Assembly (NCBI GenBank): GCA_018350325.1 | Contig: JAEVLN010000006.1 | Span: forward strand, 1,387,193 to 1,451,192 | DNA length: 64,000 bases | Direction: 5' to 3' | From: Globodera rostochiensis | Taxonomy: Eukaryota; Nematoda; Chromadorea; Rhabditida; Heteroderidae | Shown: positions 1-11,060 of the stretch, one piece after another | How the letters are laid out: each line of letters starts with the position of its first letter | Position numbering within the stretch: position 1 is the stretch's first letter | Program-made: the position numbers and the translations under genes | Notes under the pieces: generated by a model | Told to the model about the DNA's origin: nothing | The model's input: the letters and a program-made list of their open reading frames with translations, nothing else | Databases searched by the model: none

Positions 1-55
1 GCTTAGGCCTAAGCCACCCTGGCTCGGGGCGCGTTAGGCTTAGGCCTAAGCCACT
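1..55. repeat. TTAGGC-rich palindromic dispersed repeat, copy 1
   Basis: Two blocks containing TTAGGCCTAAGCC are separated by a CCACCCTGGCTCGGGG linker. The same block-linker-block arrangement recurs at 5279-5372 and 6781-6846. TTAGGC is the nematode telomere unit, but here it is degenerate and palindromic rather than a head-to-tail array. The next 740 bases (56-800) hold AT-rich DNA in which I see no gene. Confidence 0.6.
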
Positions 56-802
56 CTTTCCTGTTTATGGCCAGCGTGGTGATGAAAAAAAAGGTAAATG
101 GAAAAATTCTGGGATGAATTTTGCCATATTTTTTCTCACGGTGAGCAATTCTCAGGTTGGTGAGCAATTCTCCGAAAATTGTTGGAGAGCAATTCTCCAG
201 TGAGCAGTTCTCCGTCCACCCATTCTCATCTTTATACTGTCCTTTTGCTTCTTTAAATTCCGAAAGAAAATCATCACGTCAACTTCTCTCAATTATTTTA
301 GTCATACTGTAGAGGACAATTTTTAATGAATTCTCAAAATATATGAAATTTTTGGGGGTCTTTGAACTTTGTAATAACTTTTTGTTCTCAGGAAAACTTC
401 AAATATAACGCTACACAATTTTAATAATCTTGAGGATTTTTGCTCTATATAAATGAGTAAAGAATCAACTCAGCTATTTTGAATTTTAATTGGGAGCCCT
501 TTTTGTTTTAGATAATTATTAAACCAATTCTAACAAATTCATGTTTTTACTTGGTTAACCAAAGCATTTTTAGAGGTGCGCATCGGCGAGAGAAGCTCAT
601 AAATATGTATCATTTATCCCGAACAATTTTTTGATTTAGCATTTGGAATGACTTTATTACGCCAATAACGAATAGTTGACATTTTTTAAATTTGACTTTG
701 TGTGCAAGTACACAAACCTTCAGAAAAGTACCGTTTTTAGGCGCCTATTTTCGAGATTTTTAGTGCTTAAAAACGCGGGCTCTATCAGCCAACAAAAAAG
801 AA

Positions 803-3397
803 ATGTTGCGCAGTCCAGTGCCATTGTTAGTTTTGTTTGCCATTGTTGTTCACATCGGCCGTTCTCTTCCGTATGCCAAGGACGGCTCGCTGTCGTCGAT
901 GACCGTAAACCCGCCCAAAGCATTGCCAAATGAGACGACCTTTTCCCCCGAGGAGATCCCAGTAAGTGTTTCTTTCCTGTCCCTGCTTCAATTTGACCCC
1001 CTCCCCCTCGGTCATTTTGGACATCCGATTTGCTTTTGTCAGTCAGTCAGGGGCATCAAATTGCTTTTGACTAGAGAAAGAACCGATCGAGATTCTCGAT
1101 CGAACGATCGCAAAAAATTTGGCTTGACCGCGAGATTCTAGATCGAACAAATTTCTTCGAGATACGAGATTTTTTGAAATTCGAGTTTTCAAGATTCTCG
1201 ATGGTAATTTCGATCGGTCCTCAAGTCCTTTTTCTACTTCTGACCCCGACCCAACCCAGTCCGGCCTTCCCCTCCCCAAAGGAACTGACCGATAATTCTA
1301 TGCCAAACTACACAAAAAGTATAATTGAATTGAATTCAGGGGCCAACTAACTTTGTGCCCAATGACATCTTCGCCTGGACAAAATGTGGGCAAGTTTTGC
1401 AACTTTTAAACAAAAATTCCCTGAAGAATGGCGGGAACCGAATCGAATATTTTTTGAAACCCACGAAGTTGGGACATGAATGTTCGATTTTCACCCAACA
1501 AAAGCTCTTCACATTCCAATTTTAAATCCAGTATTTAAAAACAAATTAAGTTGTGCTAATGACAGCTCGATTTGGACCATCATCGGAGCAACGGCTTTTC
1601 TGTTCTTTTCATTGTTGGGGGCACTGTGTGTTGAATCGAACGAGAAACCGGGGCTAAATTATGGATATGCGGCACTTATGCTTTTTGGATATGTTGGCAT
1701 TTTTGCCTTGATTGGCGTTGTGGACGGCATTTTTGCTCTGTTTGGCGTTGTGATCAGACAGTAAGTGTTGTTGTTGTGGGGGCATAATTTCAAGATGCAA
1801 AAACTGACGCCCATTTTCAATTGGGCCTCAATTTGTTTGGCAGGGGCACGTGTCAAGAACGGATCCGGACAGTTTGACGCTGTTCGTTTTGGCGCACTCA
1901 GTTATAACTTAGTTATTAGGAAAAGCAAATCAAATCGATATTATCCAGAAGATCTCAGTTAAGATGGACATTTTGTTCAAGCGAAGGCTAAGCGCATCGG
2001 TTTTTCTCAAAACAAAACGTGTGAAAATTGCCATTTTTTCGTCCCAACTTGTCGCGCTGACAAATGGTTTTGTTTAAGTCGAGTGGCCTAGCTCTTTTTT
2101 ATTATAGCATCTACACTTAGTGATTTTGATTTGAACGGGGACCCCTTGCTGTAAAAACTAAGCTATTGGCCAAATCTCAAAAAGGTTATGGCCATATAAC
2201 GCTTTTTTTGGTCACAATTTTTTTGAGAATTGTGCAAACGCTTAGCTTTTCTGGTTGATAGTTTCTACTAACTGTAAGCTTCGAATGATATCGAAAATGT
2301 TTTTGGTTAGCTTTGAAAGAAGTTATAACGAAAAAACTTTAAAAAGGAACGAATCGTCTCTTTTTACCGTACCCGACCGTGTCAAGCAGGGGTCAGCCGA
2401 TTCCGAAATCGTTGGGGGCTCAAATTCCGGTTTCCAATTTGGTCTGAACAGGAAAAGAGCTTAATAAATCAAGCATATTTTTAAAATTTTTAGCGGTTTC
2501 ACTTTACCCCCCCCCCCCTCCCCCTCTCCACCACAGATCGATTTGGAGCACCATTGGCGGATTCGTGATTCTGGCCTTTATTATAGCGCTTTCTGTGATC
2601 TTTTGGCGTCGTAAAGAGCTGCTGCTACCGAACGCGGCGATCGCTTTCCTTCACATCTTATCTGGTTATGTGGCACTTTTGTTTGTTGGCATTGCGTCTT
2701 ATCATGGAGCCGCTTGCTTCAACGGGTGAGGAACCAATAAACTGATGAGGTGGCCATAATTGTTTGTGCCAAAGTTAGAGTTCATCCCTCCCTTATCCTC
2801 GGGGGGGGGGGCATTTTGGCTATGAAGGCCACCAAAAAATCTCAGGGAGTTTGGCCTGGCCTTTTTGGAGGGATATGTCGGACTTCGTCAGGGACAAAAT
2901 TTCAAAAAATCCCCGATCGGCACCGTCGAAGTCCCACCCCCTCCTCTCACCCCTCCTCTCCTCCAGAAGTTCTCAAAAAGAACTTGTATTTTTTTTTAAA
3001 ATTCGAAAATCGGCACAATTTTCGAAATTTATGGGCAACTTCTTTGTTTCGTATTTTTTGGTTTGACACAGCGTTCTGATCGAGAAGTTCTCTCGCTAAT
3101 TTAATGACACCTTTCCAATTTTGCAGCCATGATCGGTTTATTCTTGGCGGTGCGTTTGTGTGCTTCGCCGGAATGGTGGTTTTTTCGGCCGCCATCGCGG
3201 AGATTCCACAATCATTTAATATAAGAAAGCATTTGCTGCCGGGTTTGTTGGGTTTTGTTATGATATACGGCTATGTGCTGATTGTGTACCTTGGCGCTGT
3301 TGGCAATTTGTCCTTGGTCGGCATTGATGGCCTATACGCAGCGGTTCTTTCTGTCATTTTTGTTCTTTTTTGCTTTGTAATTTCATCACGGAAGTAG
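803..3397 (+). CDS. Multi-membrane-span protein with N-terminal signal peptide and exon-triplicated 2-TM repeats
   Basis: Five exons read cleanly: 803-961, 1340-1389, 1566-1760, 2537-2725 and 3127-3397, giving 287 residues and a TAG stop. Phases agree at every junction, but intron 2 needs a GC donor (GCAAGT at 1390). Residues 1-21 form a signal peptide (LLVLFAIVV core, likely cleaved after GRS). Residues about 22-70 are a short luminal or extracellular stretch with one NET glycosylation site. Exons 3, 4 and 5 each begin with a related motif (SIWTIIGA, SIWSTIGG, RFILGGA) and each encode two or three hydrophobic spans, about seven in total. The protein therefore looks built from three duplicated exon units. 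I recognise no family; a nematode-specific membrane protein is the best description. The intervening introns hold low-complexity C/G runs (near 2510 and 2803) and AT-rich DNA. Confidence 0.72.
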
Positions 3398-3971
3398 AGA
3401 AAGGATGATCGGGTTTTTCGTCAAAATTTGTTTTTCGAAATTTCGATCAAAATTTCGATCGACGAAATTTTATTGAGACATTTCAAGCTTTTTCGCACAT
3501 GTCCTCTCTTTTCTCCGAACCATGGTTTTTCACTGGCTGATTTATTGAACGATTACTCGATCTATTAACAACGTTGTGTCCCTTCGCATTATTCATTTTT
3601 TTGTTTTGAGTAAATTCGACATAACCCTTTTTTTAACCTTGTCTTTCCTCCCTTTTGGACATTTTTGACAGTAACCATAAATCTGAAAAAATTCAAATCC
3701 AAAATTTCCCGCTCTTTTGGAGCTGTTCGGCTCTTTCAATGTCCGCCTCTGTTTTTGTCCACAGCTTTTAATAAACACTATAACTTGACGAAGGAAATAG
3801 CAATTAAATATGGCATTGAGCGTTTGGCAACATACAATACTTGTCTATAATACTGAGCATAAATTAAATTGACACCGGCTTACAAAAATTTTTAATTTAG
3901 CAAGAGAAAAATTAAGAAAGAATTAAAGTATAATTAAAAAAACTAAAGATTTGTTGCGAGAGAGGGTAGAA
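3398..3971. other. Intergenic, no gene seen
   Basis: AT-rich sequence with AATTTCGATC-type simple repeats near 3430-3465. I see no convincing exon or RNA gene. Confidence 0.5.
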
Positions 3972-3979
3972 CATTAAAC

Positions 3980-4686
3980 CAGGGCTGCCAACAAAAATTT
4001 TTCAAAATCAGTACATTGGAATCAAATTATCAGATTTTGGGGTCAAGAATCAGTACATTTAAAAAATGTCTCAAAATATAATAAATCATTAATTTTTCGC
4101 ATGAAATGTGCGTTTTTAACCATATTTCACTCCTCCAACAATTTTTCTCAACAATTCGGGGTTGGAAATTGCAGCTTTTCACATGGATTTTTGAGTTGGT
4201 GGGTCCGACGGCGCTGACAGGTGCCGTCGGGAAAAGTTTTTATTTTATAACGTTTTTTTGTTAAGAAATTGTGCAACATTTCGAAAACCTTGCCGATTTT
4301 CGTTTTTTCAAAAAAGCAATTTTTTTTGTGAAATCTGCTTTAGTGGGGGGGGGGGGGGGGTCGGCGGTGCCGATAGGCGCCGCCTAGAAAATTTTTGGAT
4401 TTTTGACGCAATTTGTTGAGATTTGCAACCAAAATTTTAAAAATATGGTAATTTTTTGAACGTTTTTTAAGAATAGAAGGGGTCCGGCGGGTAAATTTTT
4501 GGATTTTCGACTCAATTTGTTAACAAAATTGGTCCAAAAATGCGAATTATCCTGAAAATCAGTACAAAATCAGTACACCGAGCTAAAATCAGTACATTTC
4601 TGACAAATCAGTACATTTTTAATTTGTCAGATTCTGCCTTCTAATATCAGTACATTTCTGATAAATAAGTACAAATGGCACCCCTG
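3980..4686. mobile_element. Non-autonomous hAT-like element (MITE) with 8-bp TSD
   Basis: The element starts CAGGGCTGCCA and ends TGGCACCCCTG, imperfect terminal inverted repeats. It is flanked on both sides by the identical octamer CATTAAAC (3972-3979 and 4687-4694). An 8-bp duplication with CAGGG-type ends is typical of hAT elements. Inside are many TCAGTACATT repeats and two copies of the dispersed GGCGCC-core palindrome (about 4187-4230 and 4346-4386, the second after a G run). There is no coding capacity. Confidence 0.85.
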
Positions 4687-4694
4687 CATTAAAC

Positions 4695-4748
4695 CCAGAA
4701 TAGATTCGATTTGAGCGTTCAACCACTCAGCCATTGATTGTGCTGGTG
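4695..4748 (-). repeat. tRNA-like (SINE head) fragment
   Basis: On the minus strand the sequence contains TGGCTGAGTGGTTGAACGC, a good Pol III A box as in Leu/Ser tRNAs. It is followed by a weak B-box-like GGGTTTAATG that is split by the MITE insertion at 4686. There is no complete tRNA fold, so I read it as a decayed tRNA-derived repeat rather than a functional tRNA. Confidence 0.35.
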
Positions 4749-4974
4749 CATTAGGGATAAAAGTGAAGGAAATATGGCGTCAATAAATTTTCCTTTAGCA
4801 GTCAAAAAATAACGGATACGTCGGTTAACCGCGGTTTTAGTGGTCATAACCGTTAACCGACCGTAACCCCCCGTCCTCAAAATCTCATAATCGTTAACCG
4901 CGGTTACGGGTAACCGTGTCCACGCCTGGCCAAAACGGCGTGCGGAAAATGCGTCAGAGATTATTAAAAGTTGA

Positions 4975-5125
4975 TAAAAAAAGTGTTTCTATGGGATTCA
5001 AGGGCGTAGCCTACGATTCTAACATCCATTCTACCGGTTTCGAACCCCGGACCGAATTTGAACAATTTTTCATAAGTTTCAAATTTAAAAAAACTTTTGG
5101 TCTCAAAATCATTCAAATGTATGAA
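4975..5125. repeat. Dispersed repeat related to the foldback at 22.4 kb
   Basis: The stretch with CAAGGGCGTAG, a TTCGAACCC-type block and CTCAAAATCATTC matches, with divergence, 22370-22510 and its inverted copy at 22520-22620. It is non-coding; the 73-codon open frame across it has no supporting features. Confidence 0.5.
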
Positions 5126-5278
5126 TTCGATTATTAAATCGTTGTAATATTGTGCTTTTTGAAAATTTTGATGCCAAACTCGCTTCCGGTCCGAAGCCCA
5201 CGCGTCCGAATCCCACTCCAGCCAAAACTGTCTCGAATCCCGCCCAATCCAAAACTTCCCGAATCCACTGCACGTCTT

Positions 5279-5372
5279 AGTCTACCTAACGCTTAGGCTA
5301 GCGTAGGCTTAGGCCTAAGCCTAACAAACCCCAAGCCAGGGTGACTTAGGCCTAAGCTAGGCTTAATTTTAG
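5279..5372. repeat. TTAGGC-rich palindromic dispersed repeat, copy 2
   Basis: GCTTAGGCTAGCGTAGGCTTAG and GACTTAGGCCTAAGC blocks flank an AAACCCCAAGCCAGGGTG linker, which is the reverse complement of the linker in copies 1 and 3. Confidence 0.6.
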
Positions 5373-5814
5373 GAGGTCAAGATCGGATTCTTTAACCACA
5401 AAAACCTTCAGAAACATGTTTTACATGATAATCACTGACGCATTTTCCACTGACGCATTTTTTACTGACGCATTTTCAGGGAGCCGGCAAAACGAAGTAA
5501 ACGTGGGTTTATATATTTTTTAGAATTTTTAAAGCTATCTTTTTTAATCGTCCATAACTGTTTTGTCGAAAAATCGGTGAACTTCATTCTTACAGTCTAG
5601 CGGGTTTGAACCTTAGGCTCAGACAAAAAATGCACTGTTTGTGTTGTATAAATACAGTATGCCAACATTTTTTGAAATCCACTTCACCACGCGGGGGTAA
5701 ACCCAACTCATCCATACCCATCTCATCCATAGAGCATAACTTGCTTCAATCTTGACCGATTTAGAAATTCTTAACGGCAATCGATAGATCTCGAAGAGTT
5801 GAAGCTAGCATTAA

Positions 5815-5945
5815 GTTAAAGCTTTGCGATTGGACAAGTTTCAAAAAAGTTATGGCCAAAAAACTTTAAAAATCGTTATTTTTGAACTTTTTCAAGTTTT
5901 TTTGGCCATAACTTTTTTGAGACTTGTCAAATCGCAAACTTTAGC
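5815..5945. repeat. Long hairpin (inverted repeat, arms about 55 bp)
   Basis: AAAGTTATGGCCAAAAAACTT at about 5845 pairs with AAGTTTTTTTGGCCATAACTT at about 5895, and the pairing continues outward through GACAAGTTTC / GAGACTTGTC to AGCTTTGCGATT / AATCGCAAACTTTAGCT. A related sequence lies near 2160-2250. It is probably a foldback-type repeat. Confidence 0.6.
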
Positions 5946-6271
5946 TATTTGGGCTGCACGCCGCTTTCTTTTGGAGTTTTTGTTATCGATTATTTGAATA
6001 CATTTTGCATTGTTTGTGGGCAGTTTCTATGCCATCAACACATCATTCATTCCCTCTTTGACTATTTTACAAAAAAAGGTCAATTTTTTCTTCCCCCCCA
6101 TTCACTTTCACTGATTTTTAACCTCCGACTGGGCTACTCGAAATGTGCTTTTTAAAGAAATTTTCTGGAGCTCAGAGGAGATCTACTTTTGAAGCGTACG
6201 TGGACAAAAGGTCCGGTCGCTTGGAAAATGACAAAATCTCCGGTAGGCCAAAATCGGACAAAAGGTTCGGT

Positions 6272-6535
6272 AGGGGACGACTGAGTCTAGCCGACTGAGT
6301 CTGGGCTAACTGACTCTGGCCGACTGAGTCTGGCCGAGAGTCTGGCCGACTGAGTCTGGCCGACTGAGTCTGGCCAACTGAGTCTGGCCGACTGAGTCTG
6401 CCAACTGAGTCTGGTGGCCAACTGAGTTTGGGCAACTGAGTCTAGCCGACTGAGTCTGGGCTAACTGACTCTGGCCGACTGAGTCTGGCCAACTGAGTAT
6501 GGTGGCCAACTGAGTCTGGGCAACTGAGTCTGGTT
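6272..6535. repeat. Minisatellite of about 14 bp, CTGGCCGACTGAGT unit
   Basis: About 18 imperfect units of CTGGC(C/T)(G/A)ACTGAGT. The long open frames on both strands through this block are products of the repeat period, not genes. A second array of the same unit in the opposite orientation lies at 7113-7240. Confidence 0.85.
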
Positions 6536-6780
6536 GACAGGAAAAATTTTTAAACTTAAATCTTGTAAAATAAAAAGTCAAGCAATCTAAAAATATAAAA
6601 CTTTCTTAAACAAAAATTATAACTTATCCAACAACATAAACTAAATAAAACAATCATTGATTCAATTCTTCATGTGATAATTTTTGGAAATTCCGGCAAG
6701 AAAATCGGTTCGGTTATTCTTTGGGGGTTTTGATTCTGCATGGCATAGGTATTGATGGTCGCCCAAAAAATGGTAGTTGG

Positions 6781-6846
6781 GGTTCGTTAGGCTTAAGCCT
6801 AAGCCACCCTGGCTTGGGGTTTGTTAGGCTTAGGCCCTAAGCCTAT
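6781..6846. repeat. TTAGGC-rich palindromic dispersed repeat, copy 3
   Basis: GTTAGGCTTAAGCCTAAGCC, then CCACCCTGGCTTGGGG, then GTTAGGCTTAGGCCCTAAGCC. It closely matches 1-55. Confidence 0.6.
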
Positions 6847-7112
6847 TAATGTAAAAACGGATAACAAATAGAAAAATTTTTCAAAAAATCATGAATGTTG
6901 AAATCATAGATTGGATGATTGATTAATCTGATGTCATATTCGTGATCAGCGACCTCGATAACCCCGGAGTACTTCGCAGAATTACATAAAACTGATTTTT
7001 TTTTTTTTAAATTCGGGGAGCTATATAAGACACCATTACCATTTTTTGTTTAAGAAAGATATTTTTTTTGGGATATGTTTCTTGATTTTTTATTTTAAAA
7101 GATTTAAGTTTA

Positions 7113-7240
7113 AACCAACCTGGCCAGACTCAGTTGGCCACCAGACTCAGTTGGCCAGACTCAGTCGGCCAGACTCAGTTGGCCAGACTCAGTTGGCCAG
7201 ACTCAGTTGGCCAGACTCAGTTGGCCAGACTCAGTTGGGC
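7113..7240. repeat. Minisatellite, inverted array of the 6.3-kb unit
   Basis: About 9 units of GGCCAGACTCAGTT, the reverse complement of the array at 6272-6535. The two arrays face each other within repeat R1, so this segment can fold back on itself. Confidence 0.85.
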
Positions 7241-7668
7241 CGTTCCCCAAAAGGTTCGGTCGCTTGGAAAAGCCGGGACCGGGACAGGGATTCAGAAAAG
7301 CGGGAATTTCCCGACCGGTCCCAGTCGGGATCCCGGTCCCGACCTAGCCGCCTAATATCAAAAAAAATTGAGTTTTAAAGAGCTTTTCGAATCAAACGGT
7401 CAGACTCCACCCACTGGCCCAACTCAACAGTCCCGCTGTCATAAAATCGAGTCGGGTGACGTTTGCCAGGCTAAAACCGGTCAACTGGATCAAAAAACAG
7501 ATGGAAAATACTCTAATTGCCCGTATATTTTTGTGTTCTTTAAATCTTTAGGGCTTAGTTTTGGATTTTAAAATTGGTTTTTAGCGGTGCATTTTTGGGT
7601 TTTATTGCATTTCTTCAGGCTAATTTCTTCAGGCTAAAAATTAATTTCTATAATATTTTTTTTGTGAA

Positions 7669-10600
7669 ATGCCAAAACCAAACTCTTTGGTCGGCCGTAT
7701 TAAGCATTTGCTGGACACCGGCAATGGGGCGGACGTTCACTTTTTGGTGGGGGAAGGAACCGAAAAGGAGGCAAGTTCTGAAAAATAGTGAAACACTTAC
7801 ATTAATTACTTTTATTAATAATAGTATTACAATTACGTTAATTAATAATCAACTTTTTTAATTTTGTTAAGATTCTGCCAGCACATAAACTGATTCTGAC
7901 GGCGGCCTCCGACGTTTTTGAGGCAATGTTCCGTTTTGATGCCCAAAATGCAAAGAACGCCGCCGCCGCTGGGACCGGTGCAAATTTTGATTTTTAGTGG
8001 GGAGAATAAAGCGAAAAAAATCAATTAACATTTTTTGATATCGATTTTTTAGCCCTTTCGGAAGAGATTAAGCCCGTGGAGGTGCCCGACGTGGAGGTGG
8101 AGGCGTTCAAGGCGATGCTCAGCTTCATTTACGCGGACGATGTGAGCGGACTGAACGGGGACAACGCAATTGCTGTGCTTTACGCGGGTCAGGAAATTTT
8201 TAAATGGATTTTTTTCAGTTCAAATTTTTAATTTTAAGCTAAAAAATATGACCTTGCTGAACTTGTCGTTTCGTGTGTGAACTTTCTTCCCATATGGAAG
8301 CTGAGAAATGTTTTCCTCGCGTTTGACCAAGCTCGCTTCCTTGGAGAAAAGGTGGAGCGGGCAACTTTCAAAAAATACTTTCTATGGTTCGGATTCGTTC
8401 CTTTTGTTTCAAATCTCTTACAAATTAGCAAATTTTTGAGCGTCCTTGGATTTCGGCAAATTTTTCTGTTATGTCCTTGGAAATCAATATGTCTGTCCTT
8501 GGAAATTGACTTTACCCGATCCGAACCCTGTTCTAATGAATTAACTGCATATTAAATATAATTTTTAATTAATTTCGGGACTTTGCTCAACGCTGTTTGG
8601 ATTACATCGATCAGAAGGCAAACATTTTGCTTCGCTCAGAAGCGTTTTTGAACATTGGCCAAAAATTGTTGTGTGAGATTCTGGACCGTGACGAGTTGAT
8701 GATCCGCAAAGAACTTACAATTTGGAATGCCGTAAAACATTTTTGGCATTTTTAGCCAATTTGAGCAAAATAATTTTTTTTTTAAATTATAAAACATTAT
8801 TAAGAATATTTAATTTATTTTCTTTAATTGAATGCCGTAAAACAACTTTGAATTTTGGGAATTAAATATTTCATTTTCATTTGGACAAAAAGAAACGCTT
8901 TTTTGGCATTTTTAGCCAAATCTTTGAGCAAAATAAATGTTTTTTTTAAATTATAAAACATTATTAAGAATATTTAATTTATTTTCTTTAATTAGGCGCT
9001 TCACTGGGCGGACGAAAAGTGCTGTCAAAATGGGAAAGAGCGGTCAGGGGAAAATAGACGCGCGATGCTCGGCTCGGCACTGTTCAAAATTCGTTTTCCC
9101 CTCATCTCGCAGGGCGATTTTTCTGATAATATTGGTAGCGCATCCATTTTGGAGATTGACAATTTTAAATTTAAAAATGCCAAATCTAATTAGATAAGTT
9201 GCCCATTTTGGAGATTGACAATTTTAAATTTAAAAATGCCAAATCTAATTAGATAAGTTGCCCATTTTGGAGATTGACAATTTTAAATTTAAAAATGCCA
9301 AATCTAATTAGATAAGTTCCGTAATTCCGACTTCAAGACCCGCCGGTTGGACCCCCACTTTTTTGACAGTTCCGTCCGGAGTGTTGACACGGGACGAGCT
9401 GAACAGCGTGTATCTGCACCATTCTCATCCTGACGCCGCTCTGTCCGAGCTTTACTCGCTGCAATTCCCAACTAATGGACGTATCGTGACCAAATCGGAC
9501 GATGATGGTAAGCTCTGTATTTTAGAAGCCTATGTGCTTAAAAGGCGCCTTCAGATCCGTTTAAACTCGAAGGGAATATTATGCTGAAACTTGAAAAAGT
9601 GTCTGAATTTGCGCGAGCGGATGGGAACAGTCGCCGACTCAGCGATGCCGTGTACATCCGAGGCCTTCCATGGAAAATATTAGCGATTCCGCGAACTCTA
9701 GCCCGTTCACCAATAAAACATTTGGGCTTTTTCCTCCAGTGCAACGGAGAGAACACTGGTGGGCGGGCAGGAATGGGGCGGGTTGAGAAAAATCGGGTTG
9801 AAAATTTTTTTTTCTTCAAAATAAAACCAAACATCAAAATCAATATGTTAAATCATAAATTGGTAAATTATGATGCAAAAAAACAATTTTTCCATTTGCT
9901 GTTAAAGCAGGGTACCCAAATAAAAGGTTTGAAAAGCCTGATTAGGCAGGCAAAAAATCTCATTTTGCTAAATCTTAAAAATGTAATGAATGTTGTTAAG
10001 AAAATTTGTGCAAACTTTGCAAAAAACAAAATTTTTAAGTGGGGTTCAGTTTAGTGAAGGAAAGAAGGCCTGAAGCCGTAAAAATTTTTCATTTCATTAT
10101 ACCGAGCCGGAATTAGTGCCGTGGTTCGGGCAGAGACTGAGACTTGACCCCGAGTCCGGGAACAGAGACCAGAAGACAACAAAAAATCGAGACTTTTTTC
10201 TTGAGTCCAGACACGGGACCGATCCCCAATAACGTTTTCTGTTAGCAATTTTACTCGCTTAGGGCTTTTAGTGGTGGCTCGGCAAGAAAATTTTTCGTAT
10301 TTAACTTAAAAATCGAATATTTTTGATTGATTGCGAGTCCTGGGGCGCCGGTTGCGAGAATCTACGAGATTTGATCAGACACTACTAAAATATGATTAAA
10401 AAAAACCGCTCTTAAAATCTGATATCAATTTTTATCATTTAATTATTAAGATCCCAGTTGGAGCTGTGCCGGTTCGGCAACATTAAGAATTGTTTCACAA
10501 AACGAGGACCACACTGGGAAGTTCTTGAGTCACATTTTTCACTCGGAGGAGAACGATTGGGGATATGCTTTCATGACGTTTGAGGTGTCCATGTGATCAA

Positions 10601-10734
10601 AATCTTTGCCTGGCTTTACAAAAAGAGTGATTTAGGATTTGATGGCCCCGGACAACGGGTGTTACGACGCAAAGAACGACACAGTGATTTTAGAAGCCGA
10701 AGTGACTGCTGATGAACCGATCGGAGTCGAGTGA
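7669..10734 (+). CDS. BTB-BACK-MATH domain protein gene, probably damaged
   Basis: Exons read by eye: 7669-7770 (starts [18 protein letters not shown]), 7872-7977, 8053-8187, 8239-8351, about 8578-8731, 8996-9134, 9370-9507, 9554-9758, about 10457-10584 and 10636-10734 (TGA). The first three exons give a BTB/POZ domain ([39 protein letters not shown]). The next two give a BACK-like region ([26 protein letters not shown]). Then come ALHWADEKC and HHSHPDA, and finally a MATH domain ([28 protein letters not shown]-like [12 protein letters not shown]). Such proteins typically act as CUL3 ubiquitin-ligase substrate adaptors, and the family is expanded in cyst nematodes. Intron 1 has a GC donor (GCAAGT). 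Exon 5 lacks an AG acceptor (TTTCGG before GACTTTGC), and the expected MATH exon between 9758 and 10457 was not found, so this is either a pseudogene or a diverged copy. Confidence 0.75.
9143..9318. repeat. 59-bp tandem repeat, 3 copies, inside a BTB-gene intron
   Basis: Three near-identical units with CCATTTTGGAGATTGAC and CCAAATCTAATTAGATAAG, starting near 9144, 9203 and 9262. The block lies wholly within the intron between exons 6 and 7. Confidence 0.9.
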
Positions 10735-10884
10735 TACGGAATTTGTATTGTTGTTTAAATGTAACGAAAATATGGGGACGACTGAAATGAACGGGAAAAT
10801 ATTGTTACACATTTTGGGGATTTTGTTTTGCATTTTCATTTTTGGAGCGATTTTCTTAACAAATCTTGTTAAGTTTTTTTTAAA

Positions 10885-11060
10885 AATTCTTCCGGCGGCG
10901 CCTATCGGCGCCGCCGGACCCTTACCACTCCTAATAAGCTTCAAAAATTGCAGAATTTTTTAAAATTTTGGTTGCAAATCCTTAACAAATTGAGTCGAAA
11001 ATTTCAAAATTTTCTCCGGCGGCGCCTATCGGCACCGCCGACCCCCCCCCCCCGCACCCA
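10885..11060. repeat. Dispersed GGCGCC-core palindrome family, two copies
   Basis: CGGCGGCGCCTATCGGCGCC at about 10893 and CGGCGGCGCCTATCGGCACC at about 11016, the second followed by a C run. The flank AACAAATTGAGTCGAAAATT is shared with other copies. Relatives occur at about 4346, 11539, 12481, 16278, 34702, 41497, 55090, 57563, 60067, 63661 and 63969. Confidence 0.75.

Larger units (their letters stand above)
5949..7620. repeat. Dispersed repeat R1 (copy 1) with internal minisatellites
   Basis: Several blocks are shared in the same order with 18130-19565: TTTGAATACATTTTGCATTG, a CCTCTTTGACTATTTTACA block, a GTCGCTTGGAAAA / CGGACAAAA block, and a closing block with GGAAAATACTCTAATT followed by GGTTTTTAGCGGTGCATTTT. 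I therefore treat both regions as paralogous copies of one element. It has no clear transposase, and the open frames in it are produced by tandem repeats. The BTB gene begins just downstream. Confidence 0.6.

Noticed and set aside
4346..4390. Helitron 3' end (hairpin plus CTAG) at a GGCGCC-core repeat
   Set aside because: Only this copy has CTAG after the hairpin; other copies do not, and no Rep/helicase or 5' TC end was found.
6172..7378. Long open frames with PDSVGQTQSARLSR-type repeats
   Set aside because: They are generated by a 14-bp minisatellite on both strands and in several frames; no start context, splice signals or domain.
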